A stretch of DNA of 64,000 nucleotides from Candidatus Woesearchaeota archaeon (GCA_945861715.1 CAMAVK010000001.1:394908-458907); one strand, 5' to 3'. Counted from the stretch's first letter, positions 31,708-41,855 are shown. Notes: a model not told the origin generated them from the sequence alone. Numbers and translations are program-made.

Positions 31708-32430
31708 CTATTTCCCCTTCCTATCAACAAGCTGCTCTTGCCATACTGCAACAAATGCGATTATCGAAGTTAACAACGCAAAATTACAAAATATTGACGG
31801 ATAACTCTTCCCCAAGGAAGGAATAATCACAATGAGCACAATAGAAGGTAACACGCTACATAAAATAGCAACTAAACCAAGCAGCTCCACTATTTTGCGG
31901 CGTTTATTTTTCTCCCTCAACATATTTCGTCCAAGCAACCAACCTGCTAAAGAAATAAACCCGAAATAATATCCTAAATACAAAGTGGTAGCAAACATAT
32001 GATTAGAAAAATCAAAGAACAACGATTGCACAACCACCCATACCTCTGAACAATACGCTTGGATTATAAATGATTCATGTAACAAGGCAATAGCAGTTAT
32101 AGACAGTGGAATAACAACTAAAAAAGACTTCACAACATAACTTCTACCCCAATCGTGGTGCAGTGACCCGCGTCTGGATGTATATTGAATGGCAAACCAT
32201 AACCCTAGCGCAGGAATCAACGTATAAACTGAAATCCCTATTCGTGCCCAAAAAGACGGATTTCCTGATGTACACAAAAAAAACTGACTCAGTTGAAATG
32301 CTCCCAAAATAAACACAAATGCAGAACAAAAATCACGAAGTGGAGTTCTTTTAAACTTGAATAGCAACACTGCCGCAAGCACCCACTCAATGAGTGCAAT
32401 ACTAATTGAAACAATTGGCGAATAACACAT
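31708..32430 (-). CDS. 7-TM membrane protein with MCYS N-terminal motif (DUF5765-like)
   Basis: MCYSPIVSISIALIEWVLAAVLLFKFKR and multiple TM helices. Confidence 0.55.
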   Translation of the reverse strand: MCYSPIVSISIALIEWVLAAVLLFKFKRTPLRDFCSAFVFILGAFQLSQFFLCTSGNPSFWARIGISVYTLIPALGLWFAIQYTSRRGSLHHDWGRSYVVKSFLVVIPLSITAIALLHESFIIQAYCSEVWVVVQSLFFDFSNHMFATTLYLGYYFGFISLAGWLLGRNMLREKNKRRKIVELLGLVAILCSVLPSIVLIVIIPSLGKSYPSIFCNFALLTSIIAFVAVWQEQLVDRKGK

Positions 32431-32481
32431 AACCTCCAGAATGAGAAAGAGCCTTTTTTAATCTAACTATATTATCAAACC

Positions 32482-33003
32482 CTAAATTGGAGTTGGCATT
32501 CTATCAAAAATAGTTAATTTCTTGGGCTCCGGTTTTTTCTTCTTCTTTTTATTTTTGCCAGTCGGATCCTTTTCAAACTGATATAAAAAGAATTCATCTT
32601 CAGAGCGAAGAAGTAGGACATCATACAAGCGACACGAGGCAGGTAATGGTGTACCCAACAATATATCCTCTTTATTTGAACGACTATAATGCGACGCAAT
32701 AACTTCTAGCGTGCCACTATAATCATAAATTTTGGCTTTAATAGCACCAAAAAATACTGACCTTTCTTTAGGAGGAATATATGTGCCTGCTTCATACATG
32801 CAAGTTGGCAAAAAAATATGTGAACACAAAGGAAGAAACCCATCAACACCAAAGAAATCTTTACCTGAAATAAGAGGTTTATTTTCAACCAAGTCCCCTA
32901 TATTTCGACAATGATAATGTTTCGTCATAAGAAACGTCGCAGCTAGCCCTCGAGCAGAAAACCGTCCGTGTTCTTTACGAATTTCATCATTCTCGTAAAT
33001 CAC
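32482..33003 (-). CDS. hypothetical protein
   Basis: 173 aa ORF with Lys-rich C-terminus. Confidence 0.6.
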   Translation of the reverse strand: MIYENDEIRKEHGRFSARGLAATFLMTKHYHCRNIGDLVENKPLISGKDFFGVDGFLPLCSHIFLPTCMYEAGTYIPPKERSVFFGAIKAKIYDYSGTLEVIASHYSRSNKEDILLGTPLPASCRLYDVLLLRSEDEFFLYQFEKDPTGKNKKKKKKPEPKKLTIFDRMPTPI

Positions 33004-33021
33004 AGTTAGTCAACTCCTAAT

Positions 33022-33546
33022 TTAAACACGAGCAATCCGAGGCCTATACACATCCATCGGAACAACCTGCCTCTTCTCACCAAAGAATCGCGTATCAAAA
33101 TAATAAATTTCCGTTGGCACAATTTTCACAAATTTCCACTCTGCACGCGCCCCTTTATACTTCTCCGGCAAATTATCTTGCATCACCGCACCCGCCGGAC
33201 TACGTGCATAATAAATCTTAAACACATCCTCAACATCCGCATCATCCACAAGAATTGCATGGCCTCGCATCTGAATTCCAAACACATCTTTAGCGGGATC
33301 TTGCTGAGTACTATAAATCGCAAGCGACACATTATTTCGATTTGCAATGTATCCCATATGTCGTGATTTTGGCTGCGAAATAAAATACAAATTATACTTC
33401 TCATCAAATGCAAAGAATAACGGACATGTCCAAATCCCATCTGCCCCAAGAGAAGAGAGTGCAAGAAACTGCGTAGATTCAAAACACTCAACTAAGTACT
33501 TTTTCCAATCAAATGTTTTAGTATCCATCAAATAAAATCCGTCCAA
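33022..33546 (-). CDS. pyridoxamine 5'-phosphate oxidase-like FMN-binding protein
   Basis: FLALSSLGADGIWTCPLFFAFDEKYNLYFISQPKSRHMGYI. Confidence 0.8.
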   Translation of the reverse strand: MDGFYLMDTKTFDWKKYLVECFESTQFLALSSLGADGIWTCPLFFAFDEKYNLYFISQPKSRHMGYIANRNNVSLAIYSTQQDPAKDVFGIQMRGHAILVDDADVEDVFKIYYARSPAGAVMQDNLPEKYKGARAEWKFVKIVPTEIYYFDTRFFGEKRQVVPMDVYRPRIARV

Positions 33547-33555
33547 TTCAGCAAC

Positions 33556-33921
33556 CTATTTTTCTAATATCCTTTTAACTGCTGTATCAGCTTTAAAGTA
33601 TTCTGGTCCCTTCAACATTTTAGCCGGACTGTACGTCTTACTCATATTCGAGTCATACACTGCGCGAAAAACTGCAGGCATTTTGTCTTGTAATCCATGT
33701 TCCAATATGGTCCCATATACCGCAAACAAGACATCAGCAAGTTCAAGCGCAATATTTGGCAGATCCGAAGCAGCAACCCCATCTAAATACTCCTTAACTT
33801 CATCCGCCATCAGTTTATATCTCAGTTGTGACCTATCCGCAGCAATCAACGTTGGCCCAGCCAAAATGGGTACCTGAAATTTCTCATGAAATCGTCTCAC
33901 CAGTTCTAGTTCATCATTCAT
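33556..33921 (-). CDS. MazG/HisE-like all-alpha NTP pyrophosphohydrolase, copy B
   Basis: MNDELELVRRFHEKFQVPIL..EYLDGVAASDLPNIALELADVLFAVYGTILEHG. Confidence 0.75.
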   Translation of the reverse strand: MNDELELVRRFHEKFQVPILAGPTLIAADRSQLRYKLMADEVKEYLDGVAASDLPNIALELADVLFAVYGTILEHGLQDKMPAVFRAVYDSNMSKTYSPAKMLKGPEYFKADTAVKRILEK

Positions 33922-34020
33922 AAAGAATACCAACTCATGAGCATTTAATTAGATTTCTATACACCAATATCCCCTAAAAGAATGTCGTACAACGTCCTCT
34001 CTTTAAAGAACGATAAAAAA

Positions 34021-34092
34021 AGCCTCCGGAGGGATTTGAACCCCCGACCTGCTGCTTACGAAGCAGCCGCACCACCGCTATGCTACGAAGGC
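34021..34092 (-). tRNA. tRNA-Thr (anticodon CGT)
   Basis: Reverse complement GCCTTCG..GCTGC-TTCGTAA-GCAGC..GGGGGTTCAAATCCCTC-CGGAGGC-T folds as cloverleaf; discriminator U as in archaeal tRNA-Thr. Confidence 0.95.
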
Positions 34093-34175
34093 ATAAACAC
34101 TCAAAACTACTCTTGATTTTTAAAATGTATGCTAATCAAACCACAAACCAAGAAACGTAAATCCTCCTTTCGCAC

Positions 34176-34340
34176 TTACTTCAATGCAGCAAGCAATTCA
34201 TCCTTAGAATCATACTTTTTCTGGCATGCAAAACATATGGGATATTGTTTCTTCGAACCTACTTTCTTCACAATTGTGCCCTTTAACTTCTCTAAAAAAA
34301 GTTCTGCAATCTTCATATTACACAGTGAACAAGATACCAT
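34176..34340 (-). CDS. small zinc-binding protein (54 aa, two CxxC)
   Basis: Own translation MVSCSLCNMKIAELFLEKLKGTIVKKVGSKKQYPICFACQKKYDSKDELLAALK*. Confidence 0.75.
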   Translation of the reverse strand: MVSCSLCNMKIAELFLEKLKGTIVKKVGSKKQYPICFACQKKYDSKDELLAALK

Positions 34341-34401
34341 CTGTATAAAATACTCATTTTCCTATAAATATGTATGCCTCCAATTTTGATCTGAAAGATA
34401 T

Positions 34402-36159
34402 TTACTTCCTCAACTCCCCTCCATTCTGTATTTGCACCATGCGATAAAACACACCCTTCAACCCAACCAGCGATTCATACGTCCCTTGTTCTACAATTTT
34501 CCCCTTATCTAACACAATGATCTTATCTGCTCTTCGAATTGTAGACAATCGATGTGCCACCATAACTGTCGTCTTTCGCGTCGCAATCGAGAAAATTGAC
34601 TCCTGAATAACCCGTTCAGACTCCGAATCTAGTGAAGATGTTGCCTCATCAAAAATAATCACCTCAGGGTCAGCAAGAAGGGCGCGTGCAATACTAATTC
34701 GTTGCTTTTGTCCACCAGAAAGCTTTACACCTTTTTCTCCTACAAGAGTATTGTACCCTTTTTCAAATTCTGAAATAAACCCATGTGCATACGCTTTACG
34801 CGCAGCCTCAATTACTTCTTTTTTAGACGCCGTAGGAACAGAAAACCGAATATTCTCAAGTACACTACGATTAAAAATCTCTACATTTTGTGATACTACT
34901 GCAATGCGTCGCTTAAAGTCCGCCCGTTTCAATTCATTAACAGACGTTTTTCCAAGTAAGATATCTCCCTTTGTTGTATTATACTGACGAAGCAACAACT
35001 TCACAAGCGTAGATTTACCAGACCCAGAGTGCCCAACAAACGCTACCGTCTCTCCTGGTGCAATAGAAAACGACACATCATGAAGTACCTCTTTTCCCTT
35101 CCCATACGAAAACGACACATGAGAAAAAATAATAGGTCTATCAATTCTCTCAACTCCAACTGCTCCCGCTAAGTCAACATTTTTCGTTTTGCGATCAATC
35201 AATTCTGCGAGTTTGTTAATCGACTCTGTGGAGTCTCCCAAAAAGAAAAATAAGCGACCAATTCGATGCGTCGATAAAAACGCCCGCTCGGTCATCGTAT
35301 ATACCAAAACCAAACTACCCGGACTAAGAATCCCCCGACTAACCATATAGACACAGGTGGCAAGTGTTACTCCGCGACCAATCACTATCATCATATCGCG
35401 AAAAAATAAAACCTTATGAGTAAAAATAAATCGTTTTTGCGCTTGATCATAGTATGTTTTCAACAACCTCTTAAACTTAGAATATTGATGCTCTTCCTGA
35501 ACATAATCTTTAACTGTTGATATGTTAAGCAAACTCTCTCCCAATTCCCCTATTGCTTCATCATACGTTTCATGATATTTTTTTCGCATTGGAGCAACTT
35601 TACGCACTTCATACGTTGTAATCCAAAAAATAATAGGCATAAAGAAACAGAAAATACCAGCTAGTATCCATTGTTCCTTAATAAGTAAGATCACCGTGAT
35701 AAACAACTGAACAAAGGTAGGCAAAAATTCCTCAAATATAAAAAAGATCAAATCCGTTAACTTCTGTGTTCCCTTCACAATCCGAGACACTTGGCTGCCA
35801 GTATTATACGACTCATGAAATTCGATATCTAATTCAAGCAACTTTCGCTTAACTTTCTCAAGCACTAACACTTCAAATTTAAAGAGCCATTTCTGTCGCC
35901 AACGTTGGGTAAAATAATCCATGATGGAAAGAATCACATACGACGCAGCAATTCCCAACACAATATACACAAGAATCATACTCGTACTTGCCCCAGTTGC
36001 AAAATGATCAACAACATACTTCAAAAGAATCGCGGGTAAAAACTTAAGCGCCTCATACACCACCGAAAGCCAAATCCCATGCATCCAACCCTTTTTAGCT
36101 TCAGGAACAATTCGTACAATTTGCGAAAGTAATTTTTTCAGAACCACACCTAGCATCAT
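34402..36159 (-). CDS. ABC transporter, MsbA-like fused TM + ATPase
   Basis: VAFVGHSGSGKSTLVKLLLRQY; KLSGGQKQRISIARALLADPEVIIFDEATSSLDSES. Confidence 0.95.
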   Translation of the reverse strand: MMLGVVLKKLLSQIVRIVPEAKKGWMHGIWLSVVYEALKFLPAILLKYVVDHFATGASTSMILVYIVLGIAASYVILSIMDYFTQRWRQKWLFKFEVLVLEKVKRKLLELDIEFHESYNTGSQVSRIVKGTQKLTDLIFFIFEEFLPTFVQLFITVILLIKEQWILAGIFCFFMPIIFWITTYEVRKVAPMRKKYHETYDEAIGELGESLLNISTVKDYVQEEHQYSKFKRLLKTYYDQAQKRFIFTHKVLFFRDMMIVIGRGVTLATCVYMVSRGILSPGSLVLVYTMTERAFLSTHRIGRLFFFLGDSTESINKLAELIDRKTKNVDLAGAVGVERIDRPIIFSHVSFSYGKGKEVLHDVSFSIAPGETVAFVGHSGSGKSTLVKLLLRQYNTTKGDILLGKTSVNELKRADFKRRIAVVSQNVEIFNRSVLENIRFSVPTASKKEVIEAARKAYAHGFISEFEKGYNTLVGEKGVKLSGGQKQRISIARALLADPEVIIFDEATSSLDSESERVIQESIFSIATRKTTVMVAHRLSTIRRADKIIVLDKGKIVEQGTYESLVGLKGVFYRMVQIQNGGELRK

Positions 36160-36254
36160 ATTTCAATACTTAATAACCTTTCGAGAATCTAGATAATTAA
36201 GCATAAATCAAAGAAAAAACGAGGAAGAAAACCATAAATCTGGTTCTCCTCCCC

Positions 36255-36462
36255 TACAGGTTTTAACCCCTGTAAACACTGAACCCTTAACAATGTTGCA
36301 ACCAATTTCCTTTTTAATCATTTATAGTGCTGGCACGGAATATTCGAACATATATCTGCCAGCATTATATAGGAAAAACAAAGTTTTTACATACCGATGT
36401 GAAGAATATCCCATCGTGTATTAGAAAGCAAGAACTATTTATACCATTATTTCTTGCTTTCT
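36255..36462. other. non-coding region with three successive inverted repeats (candidate structured RNA or element)
   Basis: TACAGG/CCTGTA (36255-36274); TATAGTGCTGGCA/TGCCAGCATTATA (36323-36369); perfect 12-bp AGAAAGCAAGAA/TTCTTGCTTTCT (36423-36462). Confidence 0.5.
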
Positions 36463-36542
36463 TTATAGAGACTCGAAAAATCACTCAAAAAAATAGAGAT
36501 TCAAAGTATAAGGAAGCTCATATAAAATAAGAAAATAATACC

Positions 36543-37016
36543 TCAATAACCTTGAACATCGAATTTCAATTCTTCCGCATTCAACGAATTAAGAAGCAAA
36601 TGAACCAAACCTGTACTATGAGCAAATGCTTGTACTAATCCCCCTGCTCTATCCGTTACAGGGAGAAGTGACTTATAATAATCCAGACGCGAAACAACCT
36701 CTGAAAAGTGGCAAACACCAGGATAATCATTTTTTGGTATACTTTGCAGATATAATCCTCGTGCAATTCCCTTCTTAGCATCACAATGCAGTAAATATCG
36801 TCGTTGTAATGGTAATGTATTGATATCAACTCGAGAATCTTGACGAAGTCCAGCTAGCGCATACTGTGTAGCAAGCGAAACAAAAACATCTCGAACTGGT
36901 TCATGTACGGTAAAATCCAACTCTACTTCACCGCGTCCCAAAATACACGTATCCTTTGTAGAATGAGCCCCGTGCGTCGTAATTGAATACCTCATACCTG
37001 TAATAATAGTTGCCAT
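36543..37016 (-). CDS. hypothetical protein
   Basis: 157 aa ORF. Confidence 0.6.
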   Translation of the reverse strand: MATIITGMRYSITTHGAHSTKDTCILGRGEVELDFTVHEPVRDVFVSLATQYALAGLRQDSRVDINTLPLQRRYLLHCDAKKGIARGLYLQSIPKNDYPGVCHFSEVVSRLDYYKSLLPVTDRAGGLVQAFAHSTGLVHLLLNSLNAEELKFDVQGY

Positions 37017-37089
37017 ATCTATTATTTCTAGTATCTATTTTAAAAAGACTACCCTCAAAATGAAAATCACTCAGATAGAATCTAAATCT

Positions 37090-37560
37090 TCACTCCGTCC
37101 GATGAAATTCCTCATCCATTCGAACAATATATTCTTTCACCCGGCTAAGCACCTGAGACAATATCAACTGTTCAATCTTCTCAGAAAAAATTTCAGATAA
37201 ACTCATCCATTCTGTAATACGATACAAATTTGCATTCGTTTCAATAAGTTGCAAATCCTTTAATCGCTTCAATTGTCGTCGAATATTGGATGCCGCAATG
37301 CCTAACATAGCAAGACCCATACTTTTGCGAAGATCCATTACTTTATTTTTAATTTCTTCAGAATGTAGTTGCTCTTTTTGTTGCTTGGCAATAAGAAGGA
37401 CATAGAGCACATCAACGACCACATCACGCGAATCTCCTGGTTGCAACAATCCAACAGAAAGACAAAATCGTCGAACTAAATCGCGACCCGACGATGCCGG
37501 TTTCTCATACCTACGAAGTGTAATTTCAACAAGCGGTGTATCTCGACTAATTTTTGCCAT
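37090..37560 (-). CDS. conserved archaeal winged-helix-like regulator
   Basis: RYEKP..RDLVRRFCLSVGLLQPGDSRDVVVDVLYVLLIA..ASNIRRQLKRLKDLQLIE..YRITEWMSLSEIF. Confidence 0.6.
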   Translation of the reverse strand: MAKISRDTPLVEITLRRYEKPASSGRDLVRRFCLSVGLLQPGDSRDVVVDVLYVLLIAKQQKEQLHSEEIKNKVMDLRKSMGLAMLGIAASNIRRQLKRLKDLQLIETNANLYRITEWMSLSEIFSEKIEQLILSQVLSRVKEYIVRMDEEFHRTE

Positions 37561-37662
37561 CTATAATCCCCTCTTTTTCGTTGTGCAAGCAAACACCCCA
37601 GCTAGCAAACCATCACTCTCTCCAAACATCTATCGTTAAACTATCACTCACGAACTTCAACT

Positions 37663-39372
37663 CTACTCATGCAAATACCAAAAGGTCAACTTCTTCGCAT
37701 CAACATGATCGAGCCGAGCAAAATAGCATCGCTCAAATTGCACAATCTCTCCTTCCTTAAGGGTTGAAAGCGCACTCTCCCCTAAACCAGCAACAACAGA
37801 TCCATCCGTCATACACACATCAACTGGAACCAACTCAGCCGAAACAGGCAAATAGTGAATAATCATACCACGTGCTGAGCCCGCACTCTTATACTCCTCA
37901 TAAGTCGATGAATGGAACGTAAACACCCCACTCGAAACCGTAAAGTTATATCCTTCAATCAAACGGTGGATCTTACCTTCTTCCAAACGTGCAACATCGT
38001 CAGTTGAAAGATAAATCTCCGAACCCACCGTAAACGACCTTGAACCGAGTTCAACAAAATTCGGATGAACCGGAACATGAGCAACAACTGAACCCTTAAC
38101 ACCATTTACAGGAACCCGAACCGGACTTGCAATAAAGAATGCCCGTCGTGATTTCGAATCAATAATCTCTTTATTGAACGCATTAATGTTCTTCCAAAAT
38201 TCACCAATGGCAACCGTCTTATCATTGAGTGATAATCCGATCTCCATAGCAAACCGTCGAAACGCACCAGGCTGATATCCTCTTTTTCGTAGTGCAGGCA
38301 GAAATGGTAACCGAATATCTTCCCATCCTTTATATGCGCCCTGCTCAATTGCCACGCGTGTCTGCGAAGTAGAAAGTTCAAACCCTTCAAAGTTAATTCT
38401 ACCCCAATGCTTATACTCGGGAGCCTTCCAACCAAGGCATTCCATAATCATCTTTTCTTTTATTGCATTATCTGCATGATCTTTTCCATTCAAGACGTGT
38501 GTAACACCCATCTCATGATCATCAACTGCTACCGAAAAAACCATCAGTGGCCACAATCGTTGACTCTTTCCTGTCTTTGGATGTATATGTTCAACGATTC
38601 GCATCACACCAAAATCTCGCATTGCAGGATTCTTATGAGCAATATCTGTTTTTAATCGAACAACCGCTTCACCCTCTGCGTACTCACCAAACATTTTGGC
38701 CCATCGCGTTCTATTCTCCGCAACGGTAAGTGCGCGACATAAACACGCTTCACCCTTATTCTTCATCTCGCGCCATGCATCAGCATCACACGTACAAATA
38801 TACACATCTCCTTTCTCAACGAGTTTTTCAACCGCGTCATTATAAATGCCAAGTCGACTGGATTGCACAATTACTTCTTGCTCAAGTCCATTTTCCGTAA
38901 GCCATCGAGCATCGCGTTCAATAAGTTCATACGCTTGAGGGTAAATATTCTCTGCATTTGTATCTTCAATGCGCAAAATTAATTTTCCCTTGTACATCTT
39001 TGCATACTCATAATTAAGTGACGTACCGTATGCATGACCAATATGAAGCGGACCTGATGGTGATGGTGCAATACGCAGAACTACTTTTCCCATCACTGCG
39101 TTTGGTAATTCTTTAAGTGGACCAAGTGACACAACAACCTTTTTAGCTTCAAGAAGGGCAGGATCAATTGCAAGTAACTGAGCTCGCAAATCCTCAACAC
39201 TCTTTCCTTTAATAGACAAAATAGCAGAATCAATTTCCTTCAAAAGAGCCGGAACATCACTTCGACATGATGGCATATCCTTCAGAACCGAACCAAGAAC
39301 AACCTTCGAATTAACACTCAAATTAAACTCAATAGCATTCTGTAAAACGAATTTAATAACGGTCTCTTTCAT
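37663..39372 (-). CDS. gltX: glutamyl-tRNA synthetase (archaeal type)
   Basis: LRIAPSPSGPLHIGHAYGTSLNYEYAKMYKGKLILRIEDTN; TSQTR; long archaeal C-terminal domain; start assumed at METVIKFVLQ. Confidence 0.93.
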   Translation of the reverse strand: MKETVIKFVLQNAIEFNLSVNSKVVLGSVLKDMPSCRSDVPALLKEIDSAILSIKGKSVEDLRAQLLAIDPALLEAKKVVVSLGPLKELPNAVMGKVVLRIAPSPSGPLHIGHAYGTSLNYEYAKMYKGKLILRIEDTNAENIYPQAYELIERDARWLTENGLEQEVIVQSSRLGIYNDAVEKLVEKGDVYICTCDADAWREMKNKGEACLCRALTVAENRTRWAKMFGEYAEGEAVVRLKTDIAHKNPAMRDFGVMRIVEHIHPKTGKSQRLWPLMVFSVAVDDHEMGVTHVLNGKDHADNAIKEKMIMECLGWKAPEYKHWGRINFEGFELSTSQTRVAIEQGAYKGWEDIRLPFLPALRKRGYQPGAFRRFAMEIGLSLNDKTVAIGEFWKNINAFNKEIIDSKSRRAFFIASPVRVPVNGVKGSVVAHVPVHPNFVELGSRSFTVGSEIYLSTDDVARLEEGKIHRLIEGYNFTVSSGVFTFHSSTYEEYKSAGSARGMIIHYLPVSAELVPVDVCMTDGSVVAGLGESALSTLKEGEIVQFERCYFARLDHVDAKKLTFWYLHE

Positions 39373-39511
39373 CAATAAGCACACACTCAAAGTACTTCTT
39401 AAATCTTTTTATTATTTCCATCAGTACGTCAAAGAAAACGTAATCCAATTATCTTCAAACCACCCAAGCAACCCCAAAATCTTTATAATAATCAATGTAC
39501 ATCCTATACTC

Positions 39512-39865
39512 ATGGATCAAAACATTTTCAACAGAGCTGTAGAAGGCTGGATAGAACACTGCGAGCAACTGGATGCATTACTAAATTCTTCCGCACAAAC
39601 AGTTCGACGCACTCCATATTATAACATCATCTCCTCAATGGGCCACCAAGCTTTACCATTTATTAGAGAAGTATACGCCAGGGATTCCTCAGAAAATTTC
39701 GCGTTACACATGGTGCAAGGTCACGGCTTAGTTGGTCTCGTCAAAGAAATCGTTGGTGACGACTTTCAAATTCCAACCGAATTAGGCGGTCAAGTAAGTG
39801 ACATTGCAGAATATACCAAACAGTGGCTTGATACAAATATGGATAAATATCTTGCAACAAAATAA
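39512..39865 (+). CDS. hypothetical protein
   Basis: 117 aa ORF. Confidence 0.55.
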   Translation: MDQNIFNRAVEGWIEHCEQLDALLNSSAQTVRRTPYYNIISSMGHQALPFIREVYARDSSENFALHMVQGHGLVGLVKEIVGDDFQIPTELGGQVSDIAEYTKQWLDTNMDKYLATK

Positions 39866-39881
39866 TTTCTCTTACCTCTGT

Positions 39882-40586
39882 TTATTTTCTTTGAAAATCT
39901 CTTCCCGCGATCTCATATTTTTCAAGTGTATCGGTTGGAAACCATTGACCGGAATGAACAAACGCAGCAATCTGACCCTGCGCAGCAACCTTTTCAAAAC
40001 AATCCTTCTCCATCGAACAAATCCCCGCAGGCAGCATCGAAAGTACTGTGGGATCAATAATAAACACACCCGCATTAATCAAGTTTGATGGCGCAAGAGC
40101 CCGGCTAGGTTTCTCAACAAATCCCATAACACACCCATTAACAACCCGAGCAACGCCAAAATTTTCCACATCTTCTCGAGTAACAAGTGTCATCGCAATC
40201 GGACAACCAGAAGAAAAGAAAGTAGAAGACAACAAATCAACATGAACATCATGCAAATTGTCTCCCCACATTAACAGAAATGGCGAGTTCAACCCTAAAG
40301 CCGCTTCACGTACCGCCCCACCCGTACCTAGTGGAGTATCTTCAACACAGTATGATATCGTTATTCCCCATTTTGTACCATCACCAAAATAAGTTTTAAT
40401 CATCTCTGCCTTATACCCAACCGACAAAATAAATCGAGTAACCCCATACTTCCGAGCATTAAGTATAATATGCTCAATCATCGGTATCCCTTGAATGGGA
40501 AGAAGTGGTTTAGGAGTAGTTTCCGTAAGAGGTCGAAGACGAGTCCCCAGTCCACCCGAAAGAATAATTGCCGTATCTATCATCAT
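39882..40586 (-). CDS. sugar-phosphate nucleotidyltransferase
   Basis: IILSGGLGTRLRPLTETTPKPLLPIQGIPMIEHII. Confidence 0.93.
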   Translation of the reverse strand: MMIDTAIILSGGLGTRLRPLTETTPKPLLPIQGIPMIEHIILNARKYGVTRFILSVGYKAEMIKTYFGDGTKWGITISYCVEDTPLGTGGAVREAALGLNSPFLLMWGDNLHDVHVDLLSSTFFSSGCPIAMTLVTREDVENFGVARVVNGCVMGFVEKPSRALAPSNLINAGVFIIDPTVLSMLPAGICSMEKDCFEKVAAQGQIAAFVHSGQWFPTDTLEKYEIAGRDFQRK

Positions 40587-40765
40587 ATCCTCAATAAAAT
40601 CAATTCATTTTTTTATCTATTCAACCAAGCAATGAATGCTCCAATATTCTTCTATCATCGAAACTCTTCCATTTAAGTCTTATGAAAAACCAATAAAGAT
40701 ATTGTATCTATAGTAGCCCTCCATCAAGAAAGTCAAAAAGAATTATATCCCAAATTGCAGAAACC

Positions 40766-40775
40766 TTTATAAATA
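40766..40775 (+). promoter_or_regulatory. TATA box of 5S rRNA gene
   Basis: tttataaata about 20-25 nt upstream of the 5S 5' end. Confidence 0.55.
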
Positions 40776-40793
40776 ACCTGCTTTTCAAAAGTA

Positions 40794-40906
40794 CTGGACG
40801 GCCACAGGGGCGTGGTTCACCCGATCCCGTTTCGATCTCGGAAGTTAAGAACGCCTCCGTACTGGTGTGTACTGCGATACGTGGGAAAACCGGTAAGCTG
40901 TCCCCT
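40794..40906 (+). rRNA. rrf: 5S ribosomal RNA (unlinked to 16S/23S)
   Basis: GGACGGC...CCCGATCCCGTTTCGATCTCGGAAGTTAAG...GCTGTCC with complementary ends. Confidence 0.93.
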
Positions 40907-41069
40907 TTCTTTTAATCAACAAAGACAGGGGAAGTATTTCTTTAACCAAACATTCTTTCCCAAATTTTCTAAACCAACTTAATCTCAAACTACACTTCAT
41001 CTTCTCCATTACAAATTCATAACCCTTTTAAATCATCAACCAACCATTCACCCATAAAAAAGGTGGATT

Positions 41070-41855
41070 ATGAAAGCGCTTCTCTTAGCTGGTGGATTTG
41101 GAACACGACTAGAAAAAGGATACATAGATTATACTGGTCCCCTAAAAAGTCAACTCAAAACCTGGGTTGAAGGAAAACCAAAAGGTCTTGTTCACATTAA
41201 AGGAAAACCAATTGCAACACACGTTTTAACGCAATTACAGGAAGCAAATATCCCTTCTTCTCAAATTTATGTTCAAACTAATAACGTCTACTTAGATCAA
41301 TTCCAACAGTGGGCAAGAGAAAACAATCTGCCCGAAAAAAACATTCTCACAAACGGAGTAAATCGGTATGAAGATCGCTTGGAGTCCTTAGGAGATCTCA
41401 AACATGCACTTGATAATAATATAGGATACAATGATCCTGTGTTAGTAATTGCCTCCGACACTCTTCTCTATAATGAGGATGGTTCACTATATTCTCTCAA
41501 AAACATGGTCAACTCCCTCACCCAAACAAAACAGATTCATCTAACGGGGTATCACGCACCAAAAGATCGTCTCTCAAAGCATGGTATTCTTCAATTAAAC
41601 GAACAGAACCGAGTACTCGATTTCGAAGAAAAACCATCGCACCCAAAATCTGACATTGCTCACGCCTTCGTAAATCTCTATTCAGCTGAAGCTATTCAGT
41701 ATTTACGGGATCAATACAGCACTCTCCAAAGATTTCCACATCCAATTGTATATCTGCACAAAGTATTTCCAACCTTTGCTCACATCATACCCAAACGTGT
41801 AGATATTGGAACAATTGAAGACGTAATCCACGAAAATGGTAGTTCTCAACTTTAG
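41070..41855 (+). CDS. NDP-sugar nucleotidyltransferase
   Basis: MKALLLAGGFGTRLEKG; preceded by SD-like ggtgg. Confidence 0.85.
   Translation: MKALLLAGGFGTRLEKGYIDYTGPLKSQLKTWVEGKPKGLVHIKGKPIATHVLTQLQEANIPSSQIYVQTNNVYLDQFQQWARENNLPEKNILTNGVNRYEDRLESLGDLKHALDNNIGYNDPVLVIASDTLLYNEDGSLYSLKNMVNSLTQTKQIHLTGYHAPKDRLSKHGILQLNEQNRVLDFEEKPSHPKSDIAHAFVNLYSAEAIQYLRDQYSTLQRFPHPIVYLHKVFPTFAHIIPKRVDIGTIEDVIHENGSSQL

Noticed and set aside
34129-34389. 86-aa + strand ORF
   Set aside because: Antisense to a more convincing double-CxxC microprotein on the minus strand (34176-34340).
36335-36360. Minus-strand GTTCGAAT resembling a tRNA T-loop
   Set aside because: Flanking sequence does not form a T-stem, acceptor stem or anticodon arm; lies in the loop of an ordinary hairpin.
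36327-36530. 67-aa + strand ORF MLARNIRTYICQHY..
   Set aside because: Overlaps two strong inverted repeats, composition not protein-like, no promoter/SD; better read as non-coding.
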